This document shows positions 53,920 through 63,350 of a stretch of DNA of 64,000 nt, piece by piece. Made by a program: the position numbers and the translations under genes. Source of the stretch: Burkholderia sp. Ax-1719 (GTDB taxonomy: Bacteria; Pseudomonadota; Gammaproteobacteria; Burkholderiales; Burkholderiaceae); assembly GCF_011753055.1 (NCBI RefSeq), contig NZ_VWWJ01000017.1, positions 62,001-126,000 of the forward strand, written 5' to 3'. Below the pieces are notes generated by a model. That model saw only the letters and a program-made list of their open reading frames with translations. It was not told the origin of the DNA and ran no database searches. The first letter of the stretch is position 1, and each line of letters opens with the position of its first letter.

Positions 53920-54183
53920 ATGGCGTTAGACAGTGCGTATGAATATATCGTCGTTGAGACCTATATTCCCAGTTCCACTTCCGGGAGACACGGCAAGATA
54001 CATGTGCGCCCGGTAGCGGGAGGAAAATACCCCACAACGTTGCACGTAGAGTGTTCAAAAAGATTGCGACGAGACTATCCCGTTGGAACCAAATTCAGAC
54101 TTCTAGCGAAATTGACAGATCGCGAGGGCCTTGGACAATACCTTTACAGTAACTTTAACTGGGACTACGAAGTCGTGCGATAA
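53920..54183 (+). CDS. Hypothetical 87-aa protein
   Basis: The 87-residue protein is basic and probably beta-rich (EYIVVETYIPSSTSGRHGKIHVRPV...). No family is recognised. TTAGGAGATTGGGAGC precedes the ATG. Its codon use and base composition are AT-richer than the flanking core genes, like the convergent Mrr gene 32 bases away. It may be a companion of the restriction gene or an unrelated accessory gene. Confidence 0.65.
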   Translation: MALDSAYEYIVVETYIPSSTSGRHGKIHVRPVAGGKYPTTLHVECSKRLRRDYPVGTKFRLLAKLTDREGLGQYLYSNFNWDYEVVR

Positions 54184-54215
54184 ATCGGATTTGTCGTGGA
54201 TGTACCAACAGTTGT

Positions 54216-55154
54216 TCACGACGCGTCGCCTTCAAAGTAGTCAGAGTCGACCTTTTTCACATGGAAACTGGTTACCGTCGAAACCCCAACGTTGTGATCC
54301 ACCATAAGCTTTACCAATTGATCGCCGTCGACGAGGATGATCTTTGAGGCGATAAAGCCGGCGTAATCCTTCGCTTCCCGCGTAAAAGTCGATGTGGTTA
54401 TGAAAACGCCTTTGTTCGCCCGTTGACCCTGCAATGCCCCGGCGAATTTTTGAATTTCTGGTCGACCGACTGCACCTTCCCACTTCTTGGCTTGGATGTG
54501 GATGACATCAAGGCCCAATTTGTCTTCTTTGATCGTCCCGTCGATGCCGCCGTCGCCGCTACGCCCCAAGACACTTCCTGCGTCTTGCCGGGAGCCACCG
54601 TAACCCATAGCCACGAGCAGATCGACCACCAATCGCTCAAAAAAAGCAGGTGTTGAAGATTTGACCTGATCGAGCAGCTCGACTTCTAGATTGGCCCTTA
54701 ATCGCTGATACGCCAGTGCGAAGGCTTCTTCAGGCGTAGACTCGTCATTCTCCGGAGCGTGATCGCCAGATTGCTGCATCGGCATGACCGCCGATCGTGT
54801 TTCACTAGATCTTCTCTGTCGAAACGCAATGAATTCTGGGTATACATCGAGAGATTTGTTATCGATTCGGCAGGGATTTTGCGCGAGAAGTGTTTTTCCG
54901 CGCTCAGTGATATTGACGTAGCCACGTCGTTGGGACTCAACTATACCTGCTTGCTTCAAGTACGTTCGCGCCCAGCCCACTCGATTATCGAATACCGGTG
55001 CAGTGCCGCTAGGAAGAAGCGTATTCCGCTTTTCGTCAGATAGTTGATGCTCATTCGCAAGCAATTCCACAACTTCTCTGAATCGATGCTCTTGACCATT
55101 TGCGATCGCTCTTAAGAACGGAAGCATCAGGGATTGGTAGTCCGGTATCGACAT
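54216..55154 (-). CDS. mrr: Mrr-type restriction endonuclease
   Basis: The 312-residue protein has the Mrr N-terminal domain (YQSLMLPFLRAIANGQEHRF, winged-helix) and a C-terminal PD-(D/E)xK-like catalytic domain with GYGGSRQDAGSVLGRSGDGGIDG and HIQAKKWEG (D...QxK). This fold is that of type IV enzymes that cut methylated DNA. ATG 55154 gives the family N-terminus. The gene is AT-richer than its neighbours and sits between pglL and moaC together with the 87-aa gene, as in acquired defence cassettes. No methylase accompanies it. Confidence 0.9.
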   Translation of the reverse strand: MSIPDYQSLMLPFLRAIANGQEHRFREVVELLANEHQLSDEKRNTLLPSGTAPVFDNRVGWARTYLKQAGIVESQRRGYVNITERGKTLLAQNPCRIDNKSLDVYPEFIAFRQRRSSETRSAVMPMQQSGDHAPENDESTPEEAFALAYQRLRANLEVELLDQVKSSTPAFFERLVVDLLVAMGYGGSRQDAGSVLGRSGDGGIDGTIKEDKLGLDVIHIQAKKWEGAVGRPEIQKFAGALQGQRANKGVFITTSTFTREAKDYAGFIASKIILVDGDQLVKLMVDHNVGVSTVTSFHVKKVDSDYFEGDAS

Positions 55155-55215
55155 GGCTCTATTCAGTTGTTTCGGGTTCACGTTGCATGTACTTATGGAT
55201 GTCAATCGCAGTGAC

Positions 55216-55695
55216 TCACGCTTGCGCCACCCAATCTCCCGACTTCCCGCCGTGCTTCTCCAGCACGCGCACATCGGTGATGGTCATGCCGCGGTCGACT
55301 GCCTTGCACATGTCGTAGACCGTCAGCAGGCCGACCTGCACGGCGGTCAGCGCTTCCATCTCCACACCCGTGCGGCCCAGCGTTTCCACCTGCGCCGAGC
55401 AATGCACGCCCGGCAGCGCCTCGTCGAGCACGAAATCCACTTTCACGCGCGTGATGGCGAGCGGATGGCACAGCGGAATCAGATCCGAGGTGCGCTTGGC
55501 GCCCTGGATCGCGGCGATGCGCGCGACGCCGATCACGTCGCCTTTTTTCGCATTGCCGTCGCGGATCAGCGCGAAGGTCTCGGGCAGCATGCGGATCGTG
55601 CCGCTCGCCACGGCGATGCGTTTGGTCTCGGCCTTGTCGCCGACGTCGACCATGTGCGCGTCGCCTGCGGCGTCGAAATGTGTGAGTTCGGGCAT
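55216..55695 (-). CDS. moaC: Cyclic pyranopterin monophosphate synthase
   Basis: The 159-residue enzyme acts in molybdenum cofactor synthesis. Visible motifs are MVDVGDKAETKR at the start, KKGDVIGVARIAAIQGAKRT and IPLCHPL, then VEMEALTAVQVGLLTVYDMCK. GGAGAATC precedes the ATG at 55695; the longer frame to 55788 is not supported. It lies 61 bases from the Mrr gene start, both on the - strand. Confidence 0.97.
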   Translation of the reverse strand: MPELTHFDAAGDAHMVDVGDKAETKRIAVASGTIRMLPETFALIRDGNAKKGDVIGVARIAAIQGAKRTSDLIPLCHPLAITRVKVDFVLDEALPGVHCSAQVETLGRTGVEMEALTAVQVGLLTVYDMCKAVDRGMTITDVRVLEKHGGKSGDWVAQA

Positions 55696-55872
55696 GGGGA
55701 TTCTCCGCTGCTTCATGGGGGCGCTTATCTTAACAGCGCGGCGAGCGGGCGCATCGCACGGTGCAAGCAGGGCGCAAGCCAGGTGCAAGCGCGGGGCGCG
55801 ATCGAAGTCCAGCTACTACAATCGGCCCGTTCGTCGTCTTTATCTTACGTTCGCTTTCCCGATCCGACTTCG

Positions 55873-57705
55873 ATGCCTCCGAAACGGCTGCTGGCTGCCT
55901 GGCTGTGCGTCGCGCTTGCCGTTCCGCCGCAAGCCTGGGCGCAGGCGTCGGGCGGCGGGGCGGGGACGCTCGCGCATGCAACTCAGTCCGCGTCCAGCAA
56001 GCTCACGCTGGGCGCGGCCCGGCCTGTCGTGCCTGCATCCGCGACCGGCTCGCGTTCCGCCTCGCTCAATTCCAGCGCGCCCGCGCTCGTCAGCGGTGCG
56101 CTCGACGATGCCGCCGAACCCGTGATCCCCGCTTCGATCGCGCAGGGCGTGTTCGGCACCTACGGCGGCGCGCAAAGCCGCTTCGCCCAGTCGTGGACCA
56201 GCGAGACCGGAGCGGGCGCGGCGCACGGCAGTCCTGGCGCGCGCACGCCTGCCTGGGTGCCGCAACTGCCCGACCTGGGCGACGGCTCGGGCGGCGCGCT
56301 CACGCCACAGGCCGAACGGCGCATCGGCGAGCGCGTGATGCGCGAAATCCGCCGCGATCCCGACTACATCGGCGACTGGCTCGTGCTCGACTATCTCAAT
56401 GCGGTGGCCGCACGGCTGTCGGCGTCGGCGGCGGCGCAGTTCATCGGCGGTTATCGGCCTGACTTCGATCTCTTCGCGATGCGCGATGGCCAGATCAACG
56501 CGTTCTCGCTGCCGGGCGGGTTTATCGGCGTGAATACTGGGCTGATCGTGACGACGCAGACCGAATCGGAGCTGGCTTCCGTGCTCGGTCACGAGATGGG
56601 CCATGTGCTGCAACGGCATATCGCGCGCATGCTCGCGCAAAGCGAGCGCACCGGTTACACGGCGCTGGCGGGCATCCTGTTCGGCATTCTCGCGGGCGTG
56701 CTGGCGCGCAGCGGCGATCTGGGCAGCGCGATCGCGATGGGCAGTCAGGCGTATGTCGTCGATACCCAACTGCGTTTTTCGCGCGCCGCCGAGCACGAGG
56801 CGGATCGTGTGGGTTTCCAGCTGCTCGCGGGCGCGGGCTACGATCCCTGGGGCATGGTGGCGTTCTTCGAGCGGCTCGAACGCGCGTCGATGGGCGACGC
56901 CGGCGCGCCGGCCTATGCGCGCACGCACCCGCTCACCGGCGAGCGCATCGCCGACATGCAGGATCGCGCCCGCCGCGCGCCTTACCGGCAGCCGCGCCAG
57001 GCGGCGGAATACGGCTTCGTGCGGGCGCGAGTGCGTGTTTTGCAAGACCGCACGCGCGGCGAATATATCGATGAGATCGCGCGGCTGCGCGCGGAAATCG
57101 ACGACCGTATCGCGCTCAATGTGGCCGCGAACTGGTACGGCATCGCCTTCGCCCAGTTGCAGCTCGAACGTTACGACGAGGCGCAGGCGTCGCTGGTGAC
57201 GGCGCGCGCGGCCTTCGCGCAGTTCGAAGCGGGGGACGGCAGCAAGCAGCGCAGTTCGCCGAGCCTCGACGTGCTCGCCGCCGATATCGCCCGCAGCGCC
57301 GGACGCAGCGACGACGCCGTGCGTCTGGCGCAGGCCGCGCATGCGGCGTGGCCCGCTTCGCACGCAGCCACCGACAGCCTGTTGCAGGCCTTGCTCGTCG
57401 CACGCCGATTCAAGGAAGCGCAGACGCTGGCGCGCCGCGAGACCGAATCCGAGCCGCAGCAGGGCGCGTGGTGGCAGTATCTCGCGCAGTCGAGCGCGGG
57501 TCTGGGCGATCAGCTCACGCAGCGCCGCGCGCTGGCGGAGAAGTTCGCGATCGACGGCGCGTGGCCATCGGCGATCCGGCAGTTGAAGGAGGCGCGCGAT
57601 ATGAAATCGGTGGGCTTTTACGATCTATCGACGATTGACGCGCGTCTGCACGAGTTCGAAGCGCGCTACCAGCAGGAGCGCGCGGACGAGAAAGACCGCG
57701 GTTGA
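55873..57705 (+). CDS. M48-family periplasmic metalloprotease (BepA/YfgC-like)
   Basis: The 610-residue protein has a signal peptide (residues 1-25, ending near AWAQA), a Gly/Ala/Ser-rich spacer, and the M48 protease with HEMGH near residue 240 and EHEADRVG near residue 307 (third zinc ligand). The last 200 residues are TPR-like. This organisation matches BepA, which helps assemble outer-membrane LptD and removes misassembled forms. The ATG at 55873 is used; an open frame back to 55153 overlaps moaC antisense and is an artefact. Confidence 0.9.
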   Translation: MPPKRLLAAWLCVALAVPPQAWAQASGGGAGTLAHATQSASSKLTLGAARPVVPASATGSRSASLNSSAPALVSGALDDAAEPVIPASIAQGVFGTYGGAQSRFAQSWTSETGAGAAHGSPGARTPAWVPQLPDLGDGSGGALTPQAERRIGERVMREIRRDPDYIGDWLVLDYLNAVAARLSASAAAQFIGGYRPDFDLFAMRDGQINAFSLPGGFIGVNTGLIVTTQTESELASVLGHEMGHVLQRHIARMLAQSERTGYTALAGILFGILAGVLARSGDLGSAIAMGSQAYVVDTQLRFSRAAEHEADRVGFQLLAGAGYDPWGMVAFFERLERASMGDAGAPAYARTHPLTGERIADMQDRARRAPYRQPRQAAEYGFVRARVRVLQDRTRGEYIDEIARLRAEIDDRIALNVAANWYGIAFAQLQLERYDEAQASLVTARAAFAQFEAGDGSKQRSSPSLDVLAADIARSAGRSDDAVRLAQAAHAAWPASHAATDSLLQALLVARRFKEAQTLARRETESEPQQGAWWQYLAQSSAGLGDQLTQRRALAEKFAIDGAWPSAIRQLKEARDMKSVGFYDLSTIDARLHEFEARYQQERADEKDRG

Positions 57706-58308
57706 TCAGGCCTGGGTCTTTTCTGCTTTTGCTTTCTTCTCGGGACTCTGAACGAAGTCAAAGCGTGCAGGCACGTCGGCGCGCGCGATGGCTTGAAGCG
57801 GCAGATCGGCGTTGGCGCGCCAGTGGAACGTGCCGCTCTCGCCCTCGTCGTCGAGCGTGGCGTGTTCCGAAAACGCGTCGAGATCGTGGTCGTGCAGCAG
57901 CGCCACATCGCTTTGCGTTTGATTCGACGAAGCCGCCGCGAACAGCACGCTGCCTTGCTCATCGAGATAAACAGCGGCGGGTTCGAACGCGTTGCCGGTT
58001 TGATCGGTGAGCTTGAGCGCGCCGTCCTGCGTTTTGGCGAGCCGCACGACCCACGGCGTGTATTCCAGCTCGACATAGACGCGCTGCGGCCCGTTCTGGA
58101 AATACCACTGCCCATCCGCGCCGCGCTCGTAATTGCGGCTGATGAAGGCGTTCAGCGCTTCGTGACGCACCGGCGTGCCGGGCGCGCTTTGCGCCTGATC
58201 GGCTTCGTCGCGCAGACGCCAGTGGCCGCGCGCATCGAGACGCAGCCAGCCGCTGCAATGGGGAACGTTGGGCCAGCGCGCGAGCGCCTGCTTGACGATG
58301 TCATCCAT
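57706..58308 (-). CDS. Conserved hypothetical protein (DUF2944/2946-like, number not certain)
   Basis: The 200-residue protein starts MDDIVKQALARWPNVPHCSGWL, followed by RGHWRLRDE and a beta-rich part with GADGQWYFQNGPQRVYVELEYTPWVVRL. No catalytic motif or membrane helix is seen. It overlaps the YheT-like gene by 8 bases on the same strand, so the two are probably co-expressed. I recall a Burkholderiales domain of unknown function with this pattern but am not sure of its number. The end is Lys-rich. Confidence 0.75.
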   Translation of the reverse strand: MDDIVKQALARWPNVPHCSGWLRLDARGHWRLRDEADQAQSAPGTPVRHEALNAFISRNYERGADGQWYFQNGPQRVYVELEYTPWVVRLAKTQDGALKLTDQTGNAFEPAAVYLDEQGSVLFAAASSNQTQSDVALLHDHDLDAFSEHATLDDEGESGTFHWRANADLPLQAIARADVPARFDFVQSPEKKAKAEKTQA

Positions 58309-59362
58309 GAGAAGGTAGGTGAGGCGAAAGATAGTCGGTCACGCGCTGCGCGAGCCACATGCTGCGGCCCGGGAACGGCCCCGTCATAAAGCCGACGTGG
58401 CCGCCGTCTTCAGGCTGGTCCAGCTCGACGGCGGCGCTCACTTCGTGACGCGCGGGCAGCACTTCGCTGGGCAGGAACGGGTCGTTGCGGGCGTTGAGCA
58501 GCAGCGTCGGCACGGCAATCTCGCCGAGCTTCGGTCGCACTGTCGCCTGGGTGTAGTAGTCGTGTGCGCTCTGGAAACCGTGCAGCGGCGCGGTCACCAC
58601 ATCGTCGAATTCGTACATGTTGCGCGTGGCCAGCACGGCGTTGGCGTCGAACAGACCGGGAAACTGGTCGAGCTTTTGCAGCGCCTTGACCTTGAGCGTC
58701 TTGAGGAAGCTGCGCGTATAGATCATGCCGAAGCCGCTCGCGAGCATCTTGCCGCCCGCATGCACGTCGAGCGGCGCGGAAATCGCCGCGGCGGCGCTGA
58801 CGATGCGCGCGTCCTCGCGCTGCTGCGCGAGCCAGTGCAGCAGCACATTGCCCCCCAGCGACACGCCGGCCGCGATGAGCGGGCCGCCATGCTGCGCGGC
58901 GAGACGGCGCAGCACCCAGTCGACTTCGGCGGCGTCAGCGAGATGGTAGAAGCGCGGCAGCAGGTTCATCGGCCCGCTGCAGCTGCGAAAGTGCGGGATC
59001 ACGGCGTGCCAGCCGCGTGCGGTCGCGGCGGCGGCCAGCGCCCGTGCGTAGTGCGAGCCCGAACTCCCTTCGAGGCCGTGGAACAGCACGAAGAGGGGCG
59101 CGTTGGCGGCGTTCGAGGCGCTCGCGTCGACCCAGTCGAGTTCGATGAAATCGCCGTCGGGCGTGTCCCAGCGCTCACGCCGGTAGACCGGCATCGGCAG
59201 ACGCGAAAACAGCGAGGGGACGATCGTCTGGATGTGTGCGCCGGGCAGCCAGAACGGCGCGCGGTAGGTGGTGTCGGACAGCGTGGGGAAGGGCGCGGCG
59301 GCATCGTGTGTGACATGTCCTGCCGCGTCGAATCTGGATGCTTCGTCGCCTGTCGTGCTCAT
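58301..59362 (-). CDS. YheT-like alpha/beta hydrolase
   Basis: The 353-residue protein has the alpha/beta-hydrolase nucleophile AAGVSLGGNVLLHWLA near residue 165, the oxyanion FHGLEGSSGSHYARAL, and the late Asp and His (NARNDPFLP and DGGHVGF). YheT-like hydrolases have uncertain substrates. The conserved PFWLPGAHIQTIVPSLF is characteristic of the family. Preceded by the SnoaL-like gene on the same strand with a 99-base gap. Confidence 0.9.
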   Translation of the reverse strand: MSTTGDEASRFDAAGHVTHDAAAPFPTLSDTTYRAPFWLPGAHIQTIVPSLFSRLPMPVYRRERWDTPDGDFIELDWVDASASNAANAPLFVLFHGLEGSSGSHYARALAAAATARGWHAVIPHFRSCSGPMNLLPRFYHLADAAEVDWVLRRLAAQHGGPLIAAGVSLGGNVLLHWLAQQREDARIVSAAAAISAPLDVHAGGKMLASGFGMIYTRSFLKTLKVKALQKLDQFPGLFDANAVLATRNMYEFDDVVTAPLHGFQSAHDYYTQATVRPKLGEIAVPTLLLNARNDPFLPSEVLPARHEVSAAVELDQPEDGGHVGFMTGPFPGRSMWLAQRVTDYLSPHLPSHG

Positions 59363-59461
59363 GGCCGTCCCCTTCTTGCAACTGCGTGACTTCTTGTTCC
59401 TGCTATGCGGCTCGATTCACCTGCACGCCGGGCCGCATTCGAGCGGCCCACGCGTTTTACC

Positions 59462-59908
59462 TCAATGCAGGGCGCCCTGGCCGTGGCGCAGCTTGGCCGA
59501 GAACTGGCTGGCTGCATCGTCGGGCATCCTGCTCGCGTGAATGTGCGCGATGCGCCATTCGCCGCGTTCGTGGACCATCACGTAGGTCGTGAAGACCATC
59601 GCCGGGATCGCGTTCGGATCGACCGGGCGGTGCGCTTCGACGATCGCATAGACCACGGTGCCAAGGCTGTCGTACACGCGGATGTCGAGTGGTTCGATCG
59701 ACACCGGCGCCGCTTCCAGCTGCGAGGCCAGACCCGCGCGGATCTCGGCCAGGCCGTGCAGGTGCGGGCCTTCGGCGGTGATGCAGCTAACGAACTCCTC
59801 GTCGATCCACAGGCCCATCAATGCGTCGACGTTGACCTCCGCGACGGCCTGGTAGTACGCGTTGAGAGTGTCCGCGGCGGCTTCGAAGATGTGGGCAAAA
59901 CGTGGCAT
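59462..59908 (-). CDS. SnoaL/DUF4440-like nuclear transport factor 2 fold protein
   Basis: The 148-residue protein is a single cone-shaped NTF2-like domain (AAADTLNAYYQAVAEVNVDALMGLWIDEEFVSCI). Members are small cyclases, isomerases or ligand-binding proteins; the specific function is unknown. Start at 59908 with weak Shine-Dalgarno. First gene of a - strand group of three. Confidence 0.8.
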   Translation of the reverse strand: MPRFAHIFEAAADTLNAYYQAVAEVNVDALMGLWIDEEFVSCITAEGPHLHGLAEIRAGLASQLEAAPVSIEPLDIRVYDSLGTVVYAIVEAHRPVDPNAIPAMVFTTYVMVHERGEWRIAHIHASRMPDDAASQFSAKLRHGQGALH

Positions 59909-60177
59909 GGCTCGTTGATCTGATGCGCTTCGCGCGCGGGTTGGCGTTGGCTTCGGTTTGCTATGCCGCGACTGGCTTGCGTCCTGCGCGCTCCCTACGT
60001 CTTGCCCGGCGGGCTTTCCCGCGTATTCCCCCGCGCTGTCCCTCTCACTTTCCCCCGCGCTTTCCCTGATTGGGCGCGCGAGCCGGGTGCGGCGTCGGTG
60101 GCGTGCCGCACATCCACGTTGCCGGACACGTCAAACCGTGGCTCGTGCGCAACGTGGAGGTAGCGGGCAGACGTAAT

Positions 60178-61203
60178 TCAGCGCTGGGCGACCAGCATGC
60201 CGCGCAAATCGTCGAAGACCTGTTCTGCGCTGAGATCGCGCAGGCACTTCTGATGCCCGAGCGGACACTCGCGCGCAAAGCAGGGGCTGCAATCGAGATG
60301 CAGCCATTGTACCTTTGCAAGCTCCGACAAGGGCGGCGTGTGGCGCGGATCCGTCGATCCGTAAAGCGCCACCAGCGGGCGGCGCAGCGCGGCCGCCACG
60401 TGCATCAGGCCCGAATCGTTGGTGACCACGGCGCTTGCGCGCGAGATCAGCGCACAGGCCTCGCCGAGCGCGGTCTGGCCGCACAGATTGCGGACATTGG
60501 GCGCCTGGTCGGCGATTGCCTGGGCGAGCGGTGCGTCCTTGGGCGAGCCCAGCGCGATGATCTGCGTGTACGGGAACGACTGGCCGACCATGCGCGCAAG
60601 CGCCGCGAAATGCTCGGGCGGCCAGCGCTTGGCCGGGCCGTACTCCGCGCCGGGGCAGAACACCAGCAGCGGCACGCGCGTGTCCAGGTTGAAGCGCGCG
60701 GACACCCGCGAGGCTTCGTTCGGGTCCGATTCGAGGCGCGGCAGCGGCAGATCGTCGGGCACCTTGGCGCCGGGCGCCCAGGCGAGCGCGGCGTAGTGCT
60801 TGACCATCGGCGGACGCTCGTCCTTGGGCGGATTGGCGTGGCGCACGTTGAGCAGGCCGTAGCGGCTCTCGCCCGTATAGCCGATCCGCAGCGGAATGTT
60901 CGCGAGCCACGGAATCAGCGCGGATTTGAGCGAATTCGGCAGCACATAGGCCGCGTCGTAGTGTTCGGCGCGCAGATCGCTCGCCAGTTGCCAGCGGCGC
61001 AGCAGTTGCAGCTTGCCGTGGGCGAGGTCGGTGGCGTAGACGTCGCGTATCTCGGGCATGCGCTCGAGGACGGGCGCAACCCAGGTAGGCGCAATCGCGT
61101 CGATTTCGATACGCGGATGCAGTTTTACGAGCCGCGAAAGAAGCGGCTGCGCCATCAGTGCGTCACCGATCCAGTTCGGTGCAATTACCAGCGCGCGGCG
61201 CAT
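60178..61203 (-). CDS. waaF: ADP-heptose:LPS heptosyltransferase II
   Basis: The 341-residue GT9 enzyme adds the second heptose to the LPS inner core. It begins MRRALVIAPNWIGDALMAQPL and carries TNDSGLMHVAAALRRPLVALYGSTDP near residue 260, typical of WaaF, with FCPGAEYGPAKRWP before it. It depends on ADP-heptose, whose synthesis needs gmhB in this window. Its own promoter is probably between 61204 and 61517. Confidence 0.95.
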   Translation of the reverse strand: MRRALVIAPNWIGDALMAQPLLSRLVKLHPRIEIDAIAPTWVAPVLERMPEIRDVYATDLAHGKLQLLRRWQLASDLRAEHYDAAYVLPNSLKSALIPWLANIPLRIGYTGESRYGLLNVRHANPPKDERPPMVKHYAALAWAPGAKVPDDLPLPRLESDPNEASRVSARFNLDTRVPLLVFCPGAEYGPAKRWPPEHFAALARMVGQSFPYTQIIALGSPKDAPLAQAIADQAPNVRNLCGQTALGEACALISRASAVVTNDSGLMHVAAALRRPLVALYGSTDPRHTPPLSELAKVQWLHLDCSPCFARECPLGHQKCLRDLSAEQVFDDLRGMLVAQR

Positions 61204-61517
61204 CGGGATTCAAAGTCCGGAAAAAGGCATAGGTTTCGGGCGCGGGCGGCCCCAAGCTAAAGGGCCAGCGACGTCGCGCGCGAAACGCGGTTAGGAAAAG
61301 ACGCGCCAAAGCGCGTCGGGATCTGTGCAAAGCACGTGGCGTGCCGCGCAATGACCGCGTTAAAGGGCGTTAAAGGGCCGTTAAAGGCACGCGGTAATGT
61401 CGGGAATGCCAGGTTTTTAAAGCGCCAGGTTTGAAAAGCGCGCAGATGCCGCAAAGCGGTCAGGCGCGTCCACTTCGTCAATAACGCAGGGACACGCCCA
61501 CCGCTTCGCGCCGGCCA
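61204..61517. other. Intergenic region with GTTAAAGG repeats
   Basis: About 310 bases without a gene. Three tandem copies of GTTAAAGG(G)C occur at 61358-61389 with spacing of about 10-11 bases. Nothing else is recognisable. Confidence 0.5.
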
Positions 61518-61712
61518 TCAGTGGCCGTGTACGACCTCGCCTTCCTTCAGCTTGTAGCGCGTGCTGCAGTACGGGCACTTGGCTTCGCCATGCGTCACGT
61601 CGATAAAGACGCGCGGATGGTTGCTCCAGCGCGGCATCGACGGGTTGGGGCAATACGCCGGCAGATCCTTGGCCTTCAGTTCGACCAGCGGCATTTCCTT
61701 GATTTCGCTCAT
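61518..61712 (-). CDS. Zinc-finger domain protein (CHCC type)
   Basis: The 64-residue protein has a Cys/His pattern in AYCPNPSMPRWSNHP and AKCPYCSTRY, matching the small CHCC zinc-finger family (related to the mitochondrial complex I subunit NDUFS6). It starts at ATG 61712 and is 54 bases downstream of ilvE on the same strand. Function in bacteria is not settled. Confidence 0.85.
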   Translation of the reverse strand: MSEIKEMPLVELKAKDLPAYCPNPSMPRWSNHPRVFIDVTHGEAKCPYCSTRYKLKEGEVVHGH

Positions 61713-61766
61713 GGGGATAATTCTCTGTGTAGCAGTGGGGCGCAAATTTCGTGGGACGCCGGGTCG

Positions 61767-62687
61767 TCAGACCTTGGCGAGCCAGTGCGCGTATTTCTCG
61801 TTTTTGCCGGACACGACGTCGAAGAAGGCCGATTGCAGCTTCTCCGTGATCGGGCCGCGCGAACCGGAACCGATGGTGCGGTTGTCCAGTTCGCGGATCG
61901 GCGTGACTTCGGCGGCGGTGCCGGTGAAGAACGCTTCGTCGCAGGTGTAGACCTCGTCGCGCGTGATGCGCTTCTCGATCACGGGGATGTTCATGTCGCG
62001 CGCGAGCGTGATGACGGTGTCGCGCGTGATGCCGTCGAGGCAGGACGCGAGATCCGGCGTGTAGAGCTTGCCGTTGTTGACGAGGAAGAAGTTCTCGCCT
62101 GAGCCTTCCGAGACGTAGCCGTCGACGTCGAGCAGCAGCGCTTCGTCGTAGCCGTCGGCGGTCGCTTCCTGGTTGGCGAGGATCGAGTTCACATACCAGC
62201 CGGAGGCCTTGGCGCGCACCATCGAAACATTCACATGATGGCGCGTGAACGACGAGGTCTTCACGCGGATGCCCTTGGCCAGGCCGTCTTCGCCCAGATA
62301 GGCGCCCCACGGCCACGCGGCGATCGCCACGTGAATGGTGTTGCCCTTGGCCGAAACACCGAGCTTTTCCGAGCCGACCCAGATGATCGGGCGGATATAG
62401 CACGACTCCAGCTTGTTCTCGCGCACCACTTCAAGCTGCGCGTCAGCCAGCGTTTTCGCGTCGAACGGCACGTCCATCTGGAAGATCTTGGCCGAATTGA
62501 GCAGACGTTTCGTATGCTCCGCGAGGCGGAAGATGGCGGTCCCGTTGGTGGTCTTGTAGGCGCGTACGCCTTCGAAGACGCCCATGCCGTAATGCAGCGT
62601 GTGGGTCAGCACGTGGATGTTGGCGTCGCGCCAGTCCACCAGCTTGCCGTCCATCCAGATCTTGCCGTCGCGGTCGGCCATTGACAT
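61767..62687 (-). CDS. ilvE: Branched-chain amino acid aminotransferase
   Basis: The 306-residue class IV PLP aminotransferase interconverts branched-chain amino acids and their keto acids. It has GKLVDWRDANIHVLTHTLHYG at the start, SEGSGENFFLVNNGKLYTPDL and GITRDTVITLARDM, the Lys-region of fold type IV. GGAGAATCGT precedes the ATG. The next genes downstream are the zinc finger and waaF. Confidence 0.96.
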   Translation of the reverse strand: MSMADRDGKIWMDGKLVDWRDANIHVLTHTLHYGMGVFEGVRAYKTTNGTAIFRLAEHTKRLLNSAKIFQMDVPFDAKTLADAQLEVVRENKLESCYIRPIIWVGSEKLGVSAKGNTIHVAIAAWPWGAYLGEDGLAKGIRVKTSSFTRHHVNVSMVRAKASGWYVNSILANQEATADGYDEALLLDVDGYVSEGSGENFFLVNNGKLYTPDLASCLDGITRDTVITLARDMNIPVIEKRITRDEVYTCDEAFFTGTAAEVTPIRELDNRTIGSGSRGPITEKLQSAFFDVVSGKNEKYAHWLAKV

Positions 62688-63350
62688 ACGATTCTCCAGG
62701 CGAGTGCAGTGAAAACGGTGATTAACGGTGCTTCAGCGAGCAAAAACGGAGCAAAAACGCTGAAAAACGGCACGCTATGCGCTGCGCATCACGGACGAAA
62801 AATCGCAACGAACAGCGATTCGTCCTGCATGTCGCGCCGATGTTCAGGCACGCTGCGCGAGCGTTTGGCAAATAGTTTGGCAAAGAGAACCATTCTAACG
62901 TCATTTATGCACCGTTAGCGCGCTCGCGGGCGCGCGCGGCGGGCGTTTGGGCGGTTTCAGGCGGGCTGCCAGGGCGCTTCGCGCCGAATTAGAGCGCGTT
63001 GCCCAGCGATTTCATCGGCAGGCTTCGGCACGCCGCGCGTTGAATGTCATGCTGCGTTGCACAATCGTAAGCTTCGCACTCAGCGTTCTCCCAAATACGG
63101 GACATTCGCCGAAGCACGCCTCAGATCATCCTGGCTATCGGCTAAAATACCGATCTCGCAATTCGATGCCGGCTCGTGCCGAGCGCCGAGCAAGCGACCC
63201 GCGCTGGCGCCTGGAGACGGCAGCCGCGTGGATCCCGCGCCGCGCCCGTCGCGCATTTCGCCGCCCTGGCTGCCTGAGGACACGCACACGCGTCCTCGCG
63301 GCCCGCGGACCTGCATCGTCTTGTCACCGCCTTCCCACCATCAAGATGAC
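62688..63350. other. Intergenic region between ilvE and pgk
   Basis: About 660 bases without a credible gene; short overlapping frames lack signals. GGCTAAAAT at 63140-63148 is a -10-like element before pgk. The area next to ilvE is AT-rich with repeated AAAACGG words. Confidence 0.5.

Noticed and set aside
55153..57705. Long open frame of 850 codons covering moaC on the other strand
   Set aside because: The first 240 codons are antisense to moaC and to the Mrr promoter. The signal peptide and M48 fold begin at 55873.
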